From the NCBI RefSeq assembly GCF_000092825.1, contig NC_014168.1, positions 1,107,946-1,171,945 of the forward strand: a stretch of DNA of 64,000 bases. Direction: 5' to 3'. The translations under genes and the position numbers were made by a program. The first letter of the stretch is position 1; each line of letters opens with the position of its first letter. The stretch comes from Segniliparus rotundus DSM 44985. GTDB taxonomy: Bacteria; Actinomycetota; Actinomycetes; Mycobacteriales; Mycobacteriaceae. The notes beneath the pieces are model-generated. The model was given only the letters and a program-made list of their open reading frames with translations, was not told the origin of the DNA and searched no databases. Below are positions 53,652-61,961 of this stretch, piece by piece.

Positions 53652-55007
53652 ATGCCCAGACCCGCCACCCCGCTCGGCTGCTACGGCAAGATCAACACGA
53701 AAGAGGCCCGGCCCGGCCACTGGACCGCCTCGACCTGGTTCCGCGACTGGGACGGCGAGAGCAGGCTGGTCAAATCCAGCGGCCCGACCAAGGCCAAGGC
53801 CGAGAACGCCCTCAAGAAGAAACTCCAAGACCGCCAGACCCCCGCCTCGGGCGACCTGGTCACCCCGGACACCACCGTCGCGGTCCTGTGGGCCGAGTTC
53901 CGCAACCAGCTCGTCGAACGGCAGAAGGAGGGCTCGATCTCGGAGGGGACCATCGACCAGTACGACCGCGCGGCGAAGAAGATCCAGAAGGGCCTCGGAC
54001 AGGTGCGGATCAAAGAGCTCAAAGTCCAGCTGCTGCACAACTTCCTGCGCGCGCTCCCGAAAGGCTCAGCCCACCACTGCCGCACGATCCTCTCCGGGAT
54101 GCTCGCCCTCGCCGTGCGCTACGAGGCCCTGCCCACCAACCCGATGCGCGACGTCCCCAAGACGACCGCCGGCAAACGCGCGCGCGGCTCCGAGTCCGCC
54201 CAGCGGCCCAAGGGGATCGACGACGAGACGGTGGAGCGCATCCTCGACGCGATCATGACCTCGGACGCCCCGTGCCCGCAGATCGGCCCCGGCGGCGTGC
54301 CGACCCCGCGCAGCGCCTACGCCCGCAAGCACTCGCCCGACCCGACTCTCAGCCAATACGCCCAAGACGCCGACCTCGTCGACGTGATCACCTTCCTGCT
54401 CGGCACCGGCATCCGCATCGGGGAGGCGCTCGGCGTCCTGTGGACCGACGTCGACTTCGAGAAACGAATCCTGACGCTCTCCGGAAAAGCTGTCAGGGTC
54501 AAAGGCCGGGGCATGGTCCGCGAATCCCACACCAAGACCGAGGCGGGCGACGGGCGGCCCATCGAGCTGCCCGGCTTCGTCCTGGACATGCTTCAGCGCC
54601 GCAAGGCCCAGCGCCATCTGATCGGCGCGAGCGGGTTCCGCCACCCCGGCAAGATCCGGACCGACGAGGAGCAGCTGGACTTGGTCTTCCCGGCCGCCAA
54701 CGGGGGAGTGCGCGACATGAACAACACCCAGCGCCAGTGGCGGCGCGTTCGGGCCGCGCTGGAACTGCACTGGGTCGTCCCGCACGCCTTCCGCAAGACC
54801 GTCTCCACCGCCATCGACGAGGGCGGGCTCTCCGCGCGCGTGGCCGCCGACCAGCTCGGCCACGCCAAAGTCAGCATGACCCAAGACGTCTACATGGCCC
54901 GCTGGAAGCCCCACCCCGAGGCCGCGCAGCTCCTCGACGAGCGCTTCGGCGCGATGGTGAAAACGATACGTAAACATGACTTCAACGAGGAAGAGGCCGT
55001 GGCGTGA
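53652..55007 (+). CDS. int: Tyrosine-recombinase integrase
   Basis: 451 residues. N-terminal AP2-like/arm-binding part (1-90), core-binding domain (about 75-175), then a catalytic domain with Arg255 (GTGIRIGEAL), Lys295 (SHTKTEAG), His378 and Arg381 (HAFRKT), His404 (LGHAKVS) and Tyr414 (DVYMAR). All six catalytic positions are present, so the enzyme should be active. GAGGAG 6 bp before ATG. It ends 31 bp from attR; a 19-bp repeat lies in its last codons. Confidence 0.96.
   Translation: MPRPATPLGCYGKINTKEARPGHWTASTWFRDWDGESRLVKSSGPTKAKAENALKKKLQDRQTPASGDLVTPDTTVAVLWAEFRNQLVERQKEGSISEGTIDQYDRAAKKIQKGLGQVRIKELKVQLLHNFLRALPKGSAHHCRTILSGMLALAVRYEALPTNPMRDVPKTTAGKRARGSESAQRPKGIDDETVERILDAIMTSDAPCPQIGPGGVPTPRSAYARKHSPDPTLSQYAQDADLVDVITFLLGTGIRIGEALGVLWTDVDFEKRILTLSGKAVRVKGRGMVRESHTKTEAGDGRPIELPGFVLDMLQRRKAQRHLIGASGFRHPGKIRTDEEQLDLVFPAANGGVRDMNNTQRQWRRVRAALELHWVVPHAFRKTVSTAIDEGGLSARVAADQLGHAKVSMTQDVYMARWKPHPEAAQLLDERFGAMVKTIRKHDFNEEEAVA
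54964..54982 (+). repeat. 19-bp repeat at the integrase 3' end (candidate arm site)
   Basis: Identical to 27065-27083. It encodes part of the integrase C-terminus (TIRKHDF) and lies 56 bp from the attR core. Confidence 0.6.
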
Positions 55008-55022
55008 AAACCGCCACGGCCT
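54994..55022 (+). terminator. Hairpin over the integrase stop codon
   Basis: Perfect 11-bp stem (54994-55004 with 55012-55022) and 7-base loop containing the TGA. CTGACCTGCAAAAAG follows. Probable integrase terminator. Confidence 0.5.
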
Positions 55023-55038
55023 CTGACCTGCAAAAAGA

Positions 55039-55112
<74 letters not shown>

Positions 55113-55311
55113 GTCCGTCCATAGTAACAGGTCCACGCAGATGCTCGCGACACCTTTGTGGCTGCTGGCATTAGCCCTGGCGATCCCGTAGTATTGCGGC
55201 GAAATAATTGATTCGGGGTTCTCCGCTGCTCTTGTATCGGGCTTTTATGGCTTGACCAGCGGTGGGGCCCTTTTCTGGACATCTGGCGGCGAGCCAGGAG
55301 GAGGACCGAAG

Positions 55312-56556
55312 ATGCCCGAGGCTCCACAGCCGGCGCGACTGACCGATATCGCCTGGTTGAGCCGTTCGTTCGCTGCCGCAGCAGCGCTCGGGCTGGTGCT
55401 TTGCTCCGTCTCCTGTGGCTCCGAACAACGTCACACGGGCGCTGGCCTCGCGCCCGGCGCGGCGGTGGGCGTCGCCGACGAAGTGTTGCAGCCGAAGCTT
55501 GAGTCTTCGGTCAAAGACGGCGCGAAGGGTGTTTCTCCCGCGGACCCCGTCACGCTGGCCGCCGCTGGCGGGACGATTGTTTCGGCCACCTTGAGCGGCC
55601 TCGACGGCACGGTCGTCAAGACCGAGCTGAGCGGCGACAAGCACAGCTGGCGCACGGTCGAGCCGCTTGGCTACGGCAAGAGGTACACCCTCAAGGCAGA
55701 GGTCATGGGCGTGGCCGGGAAGAGCGAGCTGACCCGGACGTTCACAACGGCGACCCCGGTGTCGCAGACGATGCCGTATTTCAACAAAGGAAATGCCAAC
55801 GGGGGCGTCGTCGGCGTCGCGCAGCCGGTCGGCGTGAAGTTCGATGAGCCGATCTCGGACCGGGCCGCTGCGGAAAAAGCGATCAAAGTCACGACAGAGC
55901 CTGCTGTGGAGGGCGCTTTCTATTGGATCTCGCCCTCTGAGGTCCGGTGGCGGCCGGAGCACTTCTGGAAACCCGGCACCAAGGTGTCCGTCCAAGTCCA
56001 CGACTACGGCGTCGACCTCGGCGGCGGGATGTACGGCCAGCAAGACATCGCGACGAGCTTCACCGTCGGGGACGAGCTGCTCGCCGTGGCGGACGACAAC
56101 ACCAAGCAGATCCAAGTCTTTGTGAACGGCCAGTTGGTGCGCACCATGCCCACGTCGATGGGGATGGACAATCCGAAGCTTTTGACGAACAACGGCTATT
56201 ACACCGTCGGCGACCACAACGAGTCCATGATCATGGACTCGTCGACGTTCGGGCTGCCCACATGGGCTCCGATGGGGTACCGCACCAAAGTCGAATGGGC
56301 CACGCAGATCTCCTACAGCGGCATTTACATCCATGCCGCGCCGTGGTCTGTGTGGGCGCAGGGCAAGCGGAACACAAGCCATGGCTGCCTCAATGTGAGC
56401 CCCGAGGACGCGAAGTGGTTCTTGGAGCATTCCAAGCGCGGCGATGTGGTTTTGGTGAAGAACACGAAAGGCACCACGTTGCCGGGCAATGACGGCCTTG
56501 GCGACTGGAATATTCCTTGGGACGTTTGGAAAGCCGGCAATCGGGGCGTGTCCTAA
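55312..56556 (+). CDS. L,D-transpeptidase (LdtMt2-like) lipoprotein
   Basis: 414 residues: basic N-terminus, hydrophobic stretch and lipobox-like VSC (Cys about 35; the -3 residue is unusual), two Ig-like domains (about 70-270), then a YkuD catalytic domain with IYIHAAP..TSHGCLNVS (Cys359, His357). It makes 3-3 (DAP-DAP) peptidoglycan links in the periplasm; such enzymes dominate in mycobacteria and are hit by carbapenems. AGGAGGA lies about 10 bp before ATG. Alone between tRNA-Lys and recR. Confidence 0.93.
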   Translation: MPEAPQPARLTDIAWLSRSFAAAAALGLVLCSVSCGSEQRHTGAGLAPGAAVGVADEVLQPKLESSVKDGAKGVSPADPVTLAAAGGTIVSATLSGLDGTVVKTELSGDKHSWRTVEPLGYGKRYTLKAEVMGVAGKSELTRTFTTATPVSQTMPYFNKGNANGGVVGVAQPVGVKFDEPISDRAAAEKAIKVTTEPAVEGAFYWISPSEVRWRPEHFWKPGTKVSVQVHDYGVDLGGGMYGQQDIATSFTVGDELLAVADDNTKQIQVFVNGQLVRTMPTSMGMDNPKLLTNNGYYTVGDHNESMIMDSSTFGLPTWAPMGYRTKVEWATQISYSGIYIHAAPWSVWAQGKRNTSHGCLNVSPEDAKWFLEHSKRGDVVLVKNTKGTTLPGNDGLGDWNIPWDVWKAGNRGVS

Positions 56557-56681
56557 ACACCGGCCGTCTCGTCAAGACCGACCAGGAGCAGTGTTTGCGT
56601 CGGCGAGAGTCGAATCGCCGAGAAGACCGGGCGGCGCAACCGAACCGGGCCGGCCCGCACGAGAAGCCCGAGTCGCCGCGT

Positions 56682-57320
56682 TCATTTCCGCGTGTGCGCT
56701 GTGTGCCCCTCGGTGAGCGCGCGGCGCCCGGCGAGCGCCCGGCCCAGTGTCATCTCGTCCGCGAATTCTAAATCTCCGCCCATCGGCAAGCCGGAGGCGA
56801 GCCTGGTGACTTCCAAGTCTGGGAAGTTGGCGAGCATTCGGGCGAGATAGGTCGCGGTCGCCTCGCCTTCCGTGTTCGGGTCGGTGGCGATGATGATCTC
56901 GGTGACGGTCACGCCGTCCGCGGAGGCGCCGAGACGTGTCAGCAGCTCTTTGACGCGCAGCCGGTCGGGGCCGATCCCCGCGAGAGGGTTCAGCGCTCCG
57001 CCGAGCACATGGTAGCGGCCATGGAATTCTCGGGTGCGCTCGATGGCGGCCACATCCTTGGGCTGGGAGACGACGCAGATCCGGGTCAGGTCTCTGCGCG
57101 CGTCCGCGCAAACCCGGCAGGTCACATCCGCTGCGATGTTCCCGCAGATGTCGCAGAAGCGCACGCCGTCGCGGATTTTGGCGAGCGCAGAGACGAGCCG
57201 GTCGATCTCCGGCTTCGGGGACCCCACGAGGTGGAACGCAATGCGTTGAGCGCCCTTGGGCCCGACTCCGGGCAGGCGGCTCAATTCATCGATAAGGTCC
57301 TGGACCGGGCCTTCAAACAC
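56682..57320 (-). CDS. recR: Recombination protein RecR
   Basis: 212 residues, with the N-terminal HhH ([19 protein letters not shown]), C4 zinc finger (CDIC..CRVC) and Toprim domain ([39 protein letters not shown]). Works with RecO/RecF in gap repair. 32 bp after ybaB, same strand, as in M. tuberculosis (Rv3715c/Rv3716c). Confidence 0.97.
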   Translation of the reverse strand: MFEGPVQDLIDELSRLPGVGPKGAQRIAFHLVGSPKPEIDRLVSALAKIRDGVRFCDICGNIAADVTCRVCADARRDLTRICVVSQPKDVAAIERTREFHGRYHVLGGALNPLAGIGPDRLRVKELLTRLGASADGVTVTEIIIATDPNTEGEATATYLARMLANFPDLEVTRLASGLPMGGDLEFADEMTLGRALAGRRALTEGHTAHTRK

Positions 57321-57352
57321 CCCAGGATTCTACTGCGACGAAGCGCCTTGGC

Positions 57353-58051
57353 TCACCAACGTGGCCGGTAATGCTGATAATGGGCGAGCGACGGGCGGGC
57401 TTGTTCGGCGGAGGCCTCCTCGGCGGGCGCGCCGTCCGCGGGGGTTTCCTCGCTGGCCGGGGGTTCATGGTCGGGGGCCGCTGGCTCTACCTCGGGGGCT
57501 TCGCTGGGCGCAGCCACCGGCACGGAAGCCTCGGGCGTGGCTCCGATGTGCTCCGCGAGAGGCAGATCGGGGACCGACGCGGCCGACAGGGCCGGTGTGA
57601 GGGCCGTGTCCGGCGAAAGCGATGGCGCGGCTTCGGGCAGCGATATGGCAGAGGTGGGCGGCTCTGCAGGGGCATGCTCCGGCGCTGCGGGTTCTTGCGT
57701 CAGTTCCGGGCTCGCCTCGGCCTCTGGCTCAACCTCTGGGAGGCCGATGTTGAGCGGGGAGAGGATGTGCGCCGCCAAATCGCGGGCTTGGCTGTTCGCG
57801 CTGCGGAACGCTTGCAGGATCTTCCGCTGCAGGCCCTCGATGTCGGCGGGGTTGACCGCGGCGGGGTCGATCTTGATGTCGCTGACCTCGCCGAGGCCGA
57901 GGACGGTCACGCTCACCTGGCGGTCCTGGTCGAAACCCGTCGCCCGCACAGAGGCCACGTCTGTTTGCGCATCCAGGTATTTCCGTTTGATTTCCTCCAA
58001 TTGTTCCAGCACGGCCTGGGGGTCAGGAATGCTTGTGCTCACCCTCGTCAC
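57353..58051 (-). CDS. YbaB/EbfC nucleoid-associated protein with long acidic tail
   Basis: 232 residues: a YbaB/EbfC fold (about 8-105; LEQLEEIKRKYLDAQTDVASVRATG) followed by a tail of about 125 residues rich in Pro, Ala and Glu. The tail is longer than in most relatives. DNA-binding nucleoid protein, paired with recR in most bacteria. GTG start at 58051 (or 58042). Confidence 0.85.
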   Translation of the reverse strand: MTRVSTSIPDPQAVLEQLEEIKRKYLDAQTDVASVRATGFDQDRQVSVTVLGLGEVSDIKIDPAAVNPADIEGLQRKILQAFRSANSQARDLAAHILSPLNIGLPEVEPEAEASPELTQEPAAPEHAPAEPPTSAISLPEAAPSLSPDTALTPALSAASVPDLPLAEHIGATPEASVPVAAPSEAPEVEPAAPDHEPPASEETPADGAPAEEASAEQARPSLAHYQHYRPRW

Positions 58052-58127
58052 TCTCCTCTTCCGCCTCTTCGCTTTGTGAAGAACATACCAGGCGCCAAGG
58101 GTGCGGCTGCAGGTCTAGGCTGAGGCG

Positions 58128-58643
58128 ATGTCCAGGTACGCGGCGTTTCTGCGCGGTGCGAACGTGGGCGGGACGGCCTTGCGGATGGCGGAGGTGAAGC
58201 AGGCGGTCGAAGGCGCCGGTTTCACTGCTGTGAAAACCATTCTTGCGAGCGGGAACATTCTTTTCGACCATCGCGGGACTGCTGCGGCGGCGCGCGAGTT
58301 GCTCGAGCAGACGCTGCGCGCGAGCTTCGGCTACGAGGCGTGGGCTTTGATGTGCGAGCTCGCCGAGCTGGCTCGGATCGAAGCGGCGTTCCCCTTTCCG
58401 AAGGAGGTCGACGGCATGCATTCGTACGTGGTGCTCTGCTCTGATCCTGCTGTGTTGGACGAACTGGCCGCTCTCGAGCTCAGCCCGGGGGAAAGACGCG
58501 CGAAAGGGGACGGGGTCCTGTATTGGCAGACCCCGAAGGGCACGACGCTCGATGGGGCGATGGGCAAAGCCATGGGCAAGAAGCGGTACAAATCCAGCAC
58601 GACGACCCGGAACGTCCGGACGATCCAGAAAGCGCTGGCTTAG
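58128..58643 (+). CDS. DUF1697-family protein
   Basis: 171 residues: YAAFLRGANVGG, FTAVKTILASGNILF and the C-terminal KSSTTTRNVRTIQKAL. It matches DUF1697, whose function is unknown. Its stop overlaps the end of the convergent SRPBCC gene by 4 bp. It takes the place of the Rv3717 amidase gene of M. tuberculosis. Confidence 0.85.
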   Translation: MSRYAAFLRGANVGGTALRMAEVKQAVEGAGFTAVKTILASGNILFDHRGTAAAARELLEQTLRASFGYEAWALMCELAELARIEAAFPFPKEVDGMHSYVVLCSDPAVLDELAALELSPGERRAKGDGVLYWQTPKGTTLDGAMGKAMGKKRYKSSTTTRNVRTIQKALA

Positions 58644-59095
58644 CCCGCGAGGCGTTTGGCGAGGTTGTCGAGCACCTCGGCCTGAATCTTCTTCAGGCCC
58701 AGCGGCGCGAAGATCCCCTCGAAGATCCCCTTGACCCCGCCCGCGCCGTTCCAGGTGGTGGTCACGGTGACCTTCGCGGCTTCGCTTCCGGACGGCCCGC
58801 CGCTCGCCGGGACGACTTGCCAAACGGTGACAAGGCTGGAGTTCGCGTCCTTCTCGGTGACCGTCGAACCGTCCGCGACGACCGAGGCCTTGACATTGCG
58901 GGAGCGGGACTCCGTCGCTTGCAGCGTCCACTGCGCCACCGTTCCGGACCCAGCGCCGCCTTCGAGGACTTTGTAGTCCCGGTAGTGCTCGCTCAAGATC
59001 GCGGGCCGCGTTTCGCGGTAGTCGGCGACAGCGGCGAAGACTTTCTCCTGGCTCGCCGGGATGGTCAGACTGCTTTCGGCTTTCACTTGTCCCAT
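58640..59095 (-). CDS. SRPBCC protein (Rv3718c-like)
   Basis: 151 residues, polyketide-cyclase/START-like fold (SLTIPASQEKVFAAVADY, GSGTVAQWTLQATES, GIFEGIFAPLGLKKIQAEVLDNLAKRL). Its place between recR/ybaB and the Rv3719/3720-type pair is the same as in M. tuberculosis. Ligand unknown. Divergent from bfaA. Confidence 0.82.
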   Translation of the reverse strand: MGQVKAESSLTIPASQEKVFAAVADYRETRPAILSEHYRDYKVLEGGAGSGTVAQWTLQATESRSRNVKASVVADGSTVTEKDANSSLVTVWQVVPASGGPSGSEAAKVTVTTTWNGAGGVKGIFEGIFAPLGLKKIQAEVLDNLAKRLAG

Positions 59096-59182
59096 GCCGT
59101 CCATCCTAGTCTTGCGCGCCCAGTCCGACCGGATAGCACCCTGGGCAGGACAGCTCGTGTTCGGATTGGCTACGGTGGAGGC

Positions 59183-60574
59183 ATGGCGGTCGACCACGAG
59201 GCCGGTATGCTCCGACTCGCAGACTCGTACCGGCGGATCCCCGCCGGGGAGCCCGTGCGCCTTGCGAAGCAGACGTCGAACCTCTTCCGGGAGCGGGCGA
59301 AGCGCTCCGCGCCAGGCCTGGACGTCTCGGGCCTCAGCGGGGTGATCGCCGTGGACCCGCAGTCGCGCACGGCGCACGTCGGCGGGATGTGCACGTACGA
59401 GGACCTTGTCGCTGCCACCTTGCCCCACGGCCTCACGCCGCTGGTGGTCCCGCAACTGAAGACCATCACCCTCGGCGGGGCGGTCACCGGCATGGGGGTG
59501 GAGTCCGCCTCGTTCCGAAACGGCCTGCCGCACGAGTCGGTGTTGGAGGCCGACGTGTTCACCGCCTCCGGCGAGGTGGTCACCGCTCGGCCCGACGGCG
59601 AGCACAGCGATCTCTACTTCGGTTTTCCGAACTCGTACGGGACGCTCGGCTACGCCACGCGGTTGAAAATCGAATTAGAACCGGTCTCACAGTATGTGGC
59701 GTTGCGCTCGGTGCGGTTCGACGACCTCGGCGTGCTGAGCGAGGCGGTCGCCTCGATCTGCGCCGAGAAAGCCTGGGAGCGCGAGGCGGTGGACTACCTC
59801 GACGGGGTGGTTTTCTCGACCGAGGAGGCGTACCTGCTGCTCGGGCGACGGACCGAAGAGCCAGGGCCGACAAGCGACTACACGGGCCAAAAGATCTTTT
59901 ACCGGTCGATCCGGCACGCGAGGACCGGCGAAGCGAAACGCGACCGGCTCACCACGCACGACTACCTGTGGCGCTGGGACACGGACTGGTTCTGGTGCTC
60001 GCGCGCTTTCGGCGCGCAACACCCGGTCGTTCGCCGGTTGTGGCCGAAAAGATGGCGCCGGTCGAGCGTGTACTGGAAACTGATGGCCTTGGACCGCCGG
60101 TTCTGCATCGCCGACCGGATCGAGCGTCGCGCGGGCCGCCCTGCGCTGGAGCGAGTCGTGCAAGACGTCGAGGTGCCGGTGGAGCGGCTTGCCTCCTTCG
60201 TCACATGGTTCCTCGCCGAGACCGGGATCGAGCCGGTGTGGCTCTGCCCGATCGTGCTGCGCGAGCCGCATCCCAACACCGACCCGGCGCGGCCATGGCC
60301 GCTCTACCCGCTGGAGTCGGGCAAGGTGTGGGTGAACGTCGGCTTCTGGTCCGCGGTCTCGCAGGCCCCTGGCGACCCGAGCCGGACAAACCGCCTGATC
60401 GAGCAGACGGTCGCGGAGCACGGAGGGCACAAGTCCTTGTACTCGGAGTCGTTCTACACCCCGGAGGATTTCGAACAGCTCTACGGAGGCCAGCACTACC
60501 GCGACCTGAAAGCCCGGTACGACCCGGAGGGCAGATTCCTCACGTTGTACCAGAAGACAGTCCGGAACAAATAA
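59183..60574 (+). CDS. bfaA: FAD-dependent reductase of tuberculostearic-acid synthesis (BfaA/TmsA-like)
   Basis: 463 residues, FAD-linked (PCMH-type) oxidoreductase related to DHCR24: RLAKQTSNLFR, TAHVGGMCTYEDLVAATLPHGLTP, TITLGGAVTGMGVESASFRNG (FAD motif), and GYATRLKIELEP. Rv3719-like enzymes reduce the 10-methylene fatty acid made by BfaB to 10-methylstearate with NADPH. ATG 59183 with GTGGAGG just upstream. Followed by bfaB after 24 bp. Confidence 0.88.
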   Translation: MAVDHEAGMLRLADSYRRIPAGEPVRLAKQTSNLFRERAKRSAPGLDVSGLSGVIAVDPQSRTAHVGGMCTYEDLVAATLPHGLTPLVVPQLKTITLGGAVTGMGVESASFRNGLPHESVLEADVFTASGEVVTARPDGEHSDLYFGFPNSYGTLGYATRLKIELEPVSQYVALRSVRFDDLGVLSEAVASICAEKAWEREAVDYLDGVVFSTEEAYLLLGRRTEEPGPTSDYTGQKIFYRSIRHARTGEAKRDRLTTHDYLWRWDTDWFWCSRAFGAQHPVVRRLWPKRWRRSSVYWKLMALDRRFCIADRIERRAGRPALERVVQDVEVPVERLASFVTWFLAETGIEPVWLCPIVLREPHPNTDPARPWPLYPLESGKVWVNVGFWSAVSQAPGDPSRTNRLIEQTVAEHGGHKSLYSESFYTPEDFEQLYGGQHYRDLKARYDPEGRFLTLYQKTVRNK

Positions 60575-60598
60575 CGACAAGAAGCCCAGGAGCCCGCA

Positions 60599-61936
60599 AT
60601 GACCACCGCATTGCCGAAAACAGGAGAAGCCAAGGCCGAAGGCCTCGCGCAGATGCTCGCCGCCTGCATGATGCCGCACAAGGCAAGCCCAGAGCTGCCC
60701 CAAGCCGGGCGGACGGCGCTGCGGTTCACCGCGTTCGACGGGAGCGAGGCCGGGCCGTCGGATGCGCCGTTCGGCTTCCACCTCGCCAGTGAGCGGGGCG
60801 CGCGCTACCTGTTGAGCGCTCCCGGCGAGCTCGGGCTGGCCCGCGCCTATGTTTCGGGCGAGCTGCATTTGTCCGGCGTGCCCGGCGGGGACCCGTACGA
60901 CGCGTTGAAGCTCCTCGCGGAGGGATTGGAATTCCACCCGCCGTCAGCGAGGGACTTGGTCAAAGCGGTGACGGCGCTCGGCCCCAAAGCGTTCGCCCCG
61001 ATCGCGCCGCCCCCGCAAGAAGCCCGGCCGCGTTGGCGGCGTGTGGCCGAAGGCATCAGGCATTCCAAGGCGCGAGACGCCGAAGCCATCCACCACCACT
61101 ACGACGTTTCCAACACGTTCTACGAGTACGTTTTGGGCCCGTCGATGACCTACACCTGCGCCTGTTACCCAGACGCTGATGCGACGCTCGAAGCCGCTCA
61201 GGAGCACAAATACCAGCTCGTGTTCGAAAAGTTGCGCCTGAAGCCGGGGGACCGGCTGCTCGACGTCGGCTGCGGTTGGGGCGCCATGGTCCGCCACGCC
61301 GCCCGGCAGGGGGTGCGCGCGCTCGGTGTGACGCTCTCGGCCCAGCAGGCTTCGTGGGCGCAGCAGGCGATTGAGCGCGAAGGCCTCGCGGATCTCGCCG
61401 AAGTGCGCCACAGCGACTATCGAGATGTGGCGGAAGGAGAGTTTGACGCGATTTCCTCCATCGGGCTGACCGAGCACATCGGGGTGGGCAATTACCCGGC
61501 GTATTTCGCATTTTTGCGCGACAAGCTCAAGACAGGCGGTCTGTTGCTCAACCACTGCATCACCCGCCCGGACTCGAAGCTGGTGCACCGCGCGGGGGCG
61601 TTCATCGACCGCTACGTTTTCCCCGACGCCGAGCTCGCGAGCTCCGGGCGGGTCACCGCCGAGATCCAAGACGTCGGGTTGGAAGTGCGCCACAGCGAGA
61701 ACTTGCGCGAGCATTACGCGATGACGCTCAGAGATTGGTGCCGCAACCTCGCAGCCCAATGGGACGCGGCCGTTGACGAGGTGGGCGAGGGCACCGCTCG
61801 GGTGTGGGGCCTCTACCTCGCGGGATCGCGGTTGGGTTTTGAGCGCAACAACATTCAGCTGCACCAGGTGCTCGCGGTCAAACTGGGCGAGCGCGGCGAA
61901 GCCGGTTTGCCGCTGCGCCCCTGGTGGCGGCCATGA
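60599..61936 (+). CDS. bfaB: SAM-dependent fatty-acid methyltransferase (BfaB/TmsB-like)
   Basis: 445 residues, cyclopropane-synthase-type methyltransferase with an N-terminal sterol-carrier-like region (about 40-110) and the SAM motif LLDVGCGWGAMVRHAA, then ISSIGLTEHIGVGNYPAYF and GGLLLNHCIT. Rv3720-like enzymes methylate oleoyl phospholipid to the 10-methylene form. It forms an operon with bfaA, supporting 10-methylstearate (tuberculostearic acid) synthesis. Confidence 0.88.
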   Translation: MTTALPKTGEAKAEGLAQMLAACMMPHKASPELPQAGRTALRFTAFDGSEAGPSDAPFGFHLASERGARYLLSAPGELGLARAYVSGELHLSGVPGGDPYDALKLLAEGLEFHPPSARDLVKAVTALGPKAFAPIAPPPQEARPRWRRVAEGIRHSKARDAEAIHHHYDVSNTFYEYVLGPSMTYTCACYPDADATLEAAQEHKYQLVFEKLRLKPGDRLLDVGCGWGAMVRHAARQGVRALGVTLSAQQASWAQQAIEREGLADLAEVRHSDYRDVAEGEFDAISSIGLTEHIGVGNYPAYFAFLRDKLKTGGLLLNHCITRPDSKLVHRAGAFIDRYVFPDAELASSGRVTAEIQDVGLEVRHSENLREHYAMTLRDWCRNLAAQWDAAVDEVGEGTARVWGLYLAGSRLGFERNNIQLHQVLAVKLGERGEAGLPLRPWWRP

Positions 61937-61961
61937 CCGCGGGGCCGTACACTGCTCGGCA

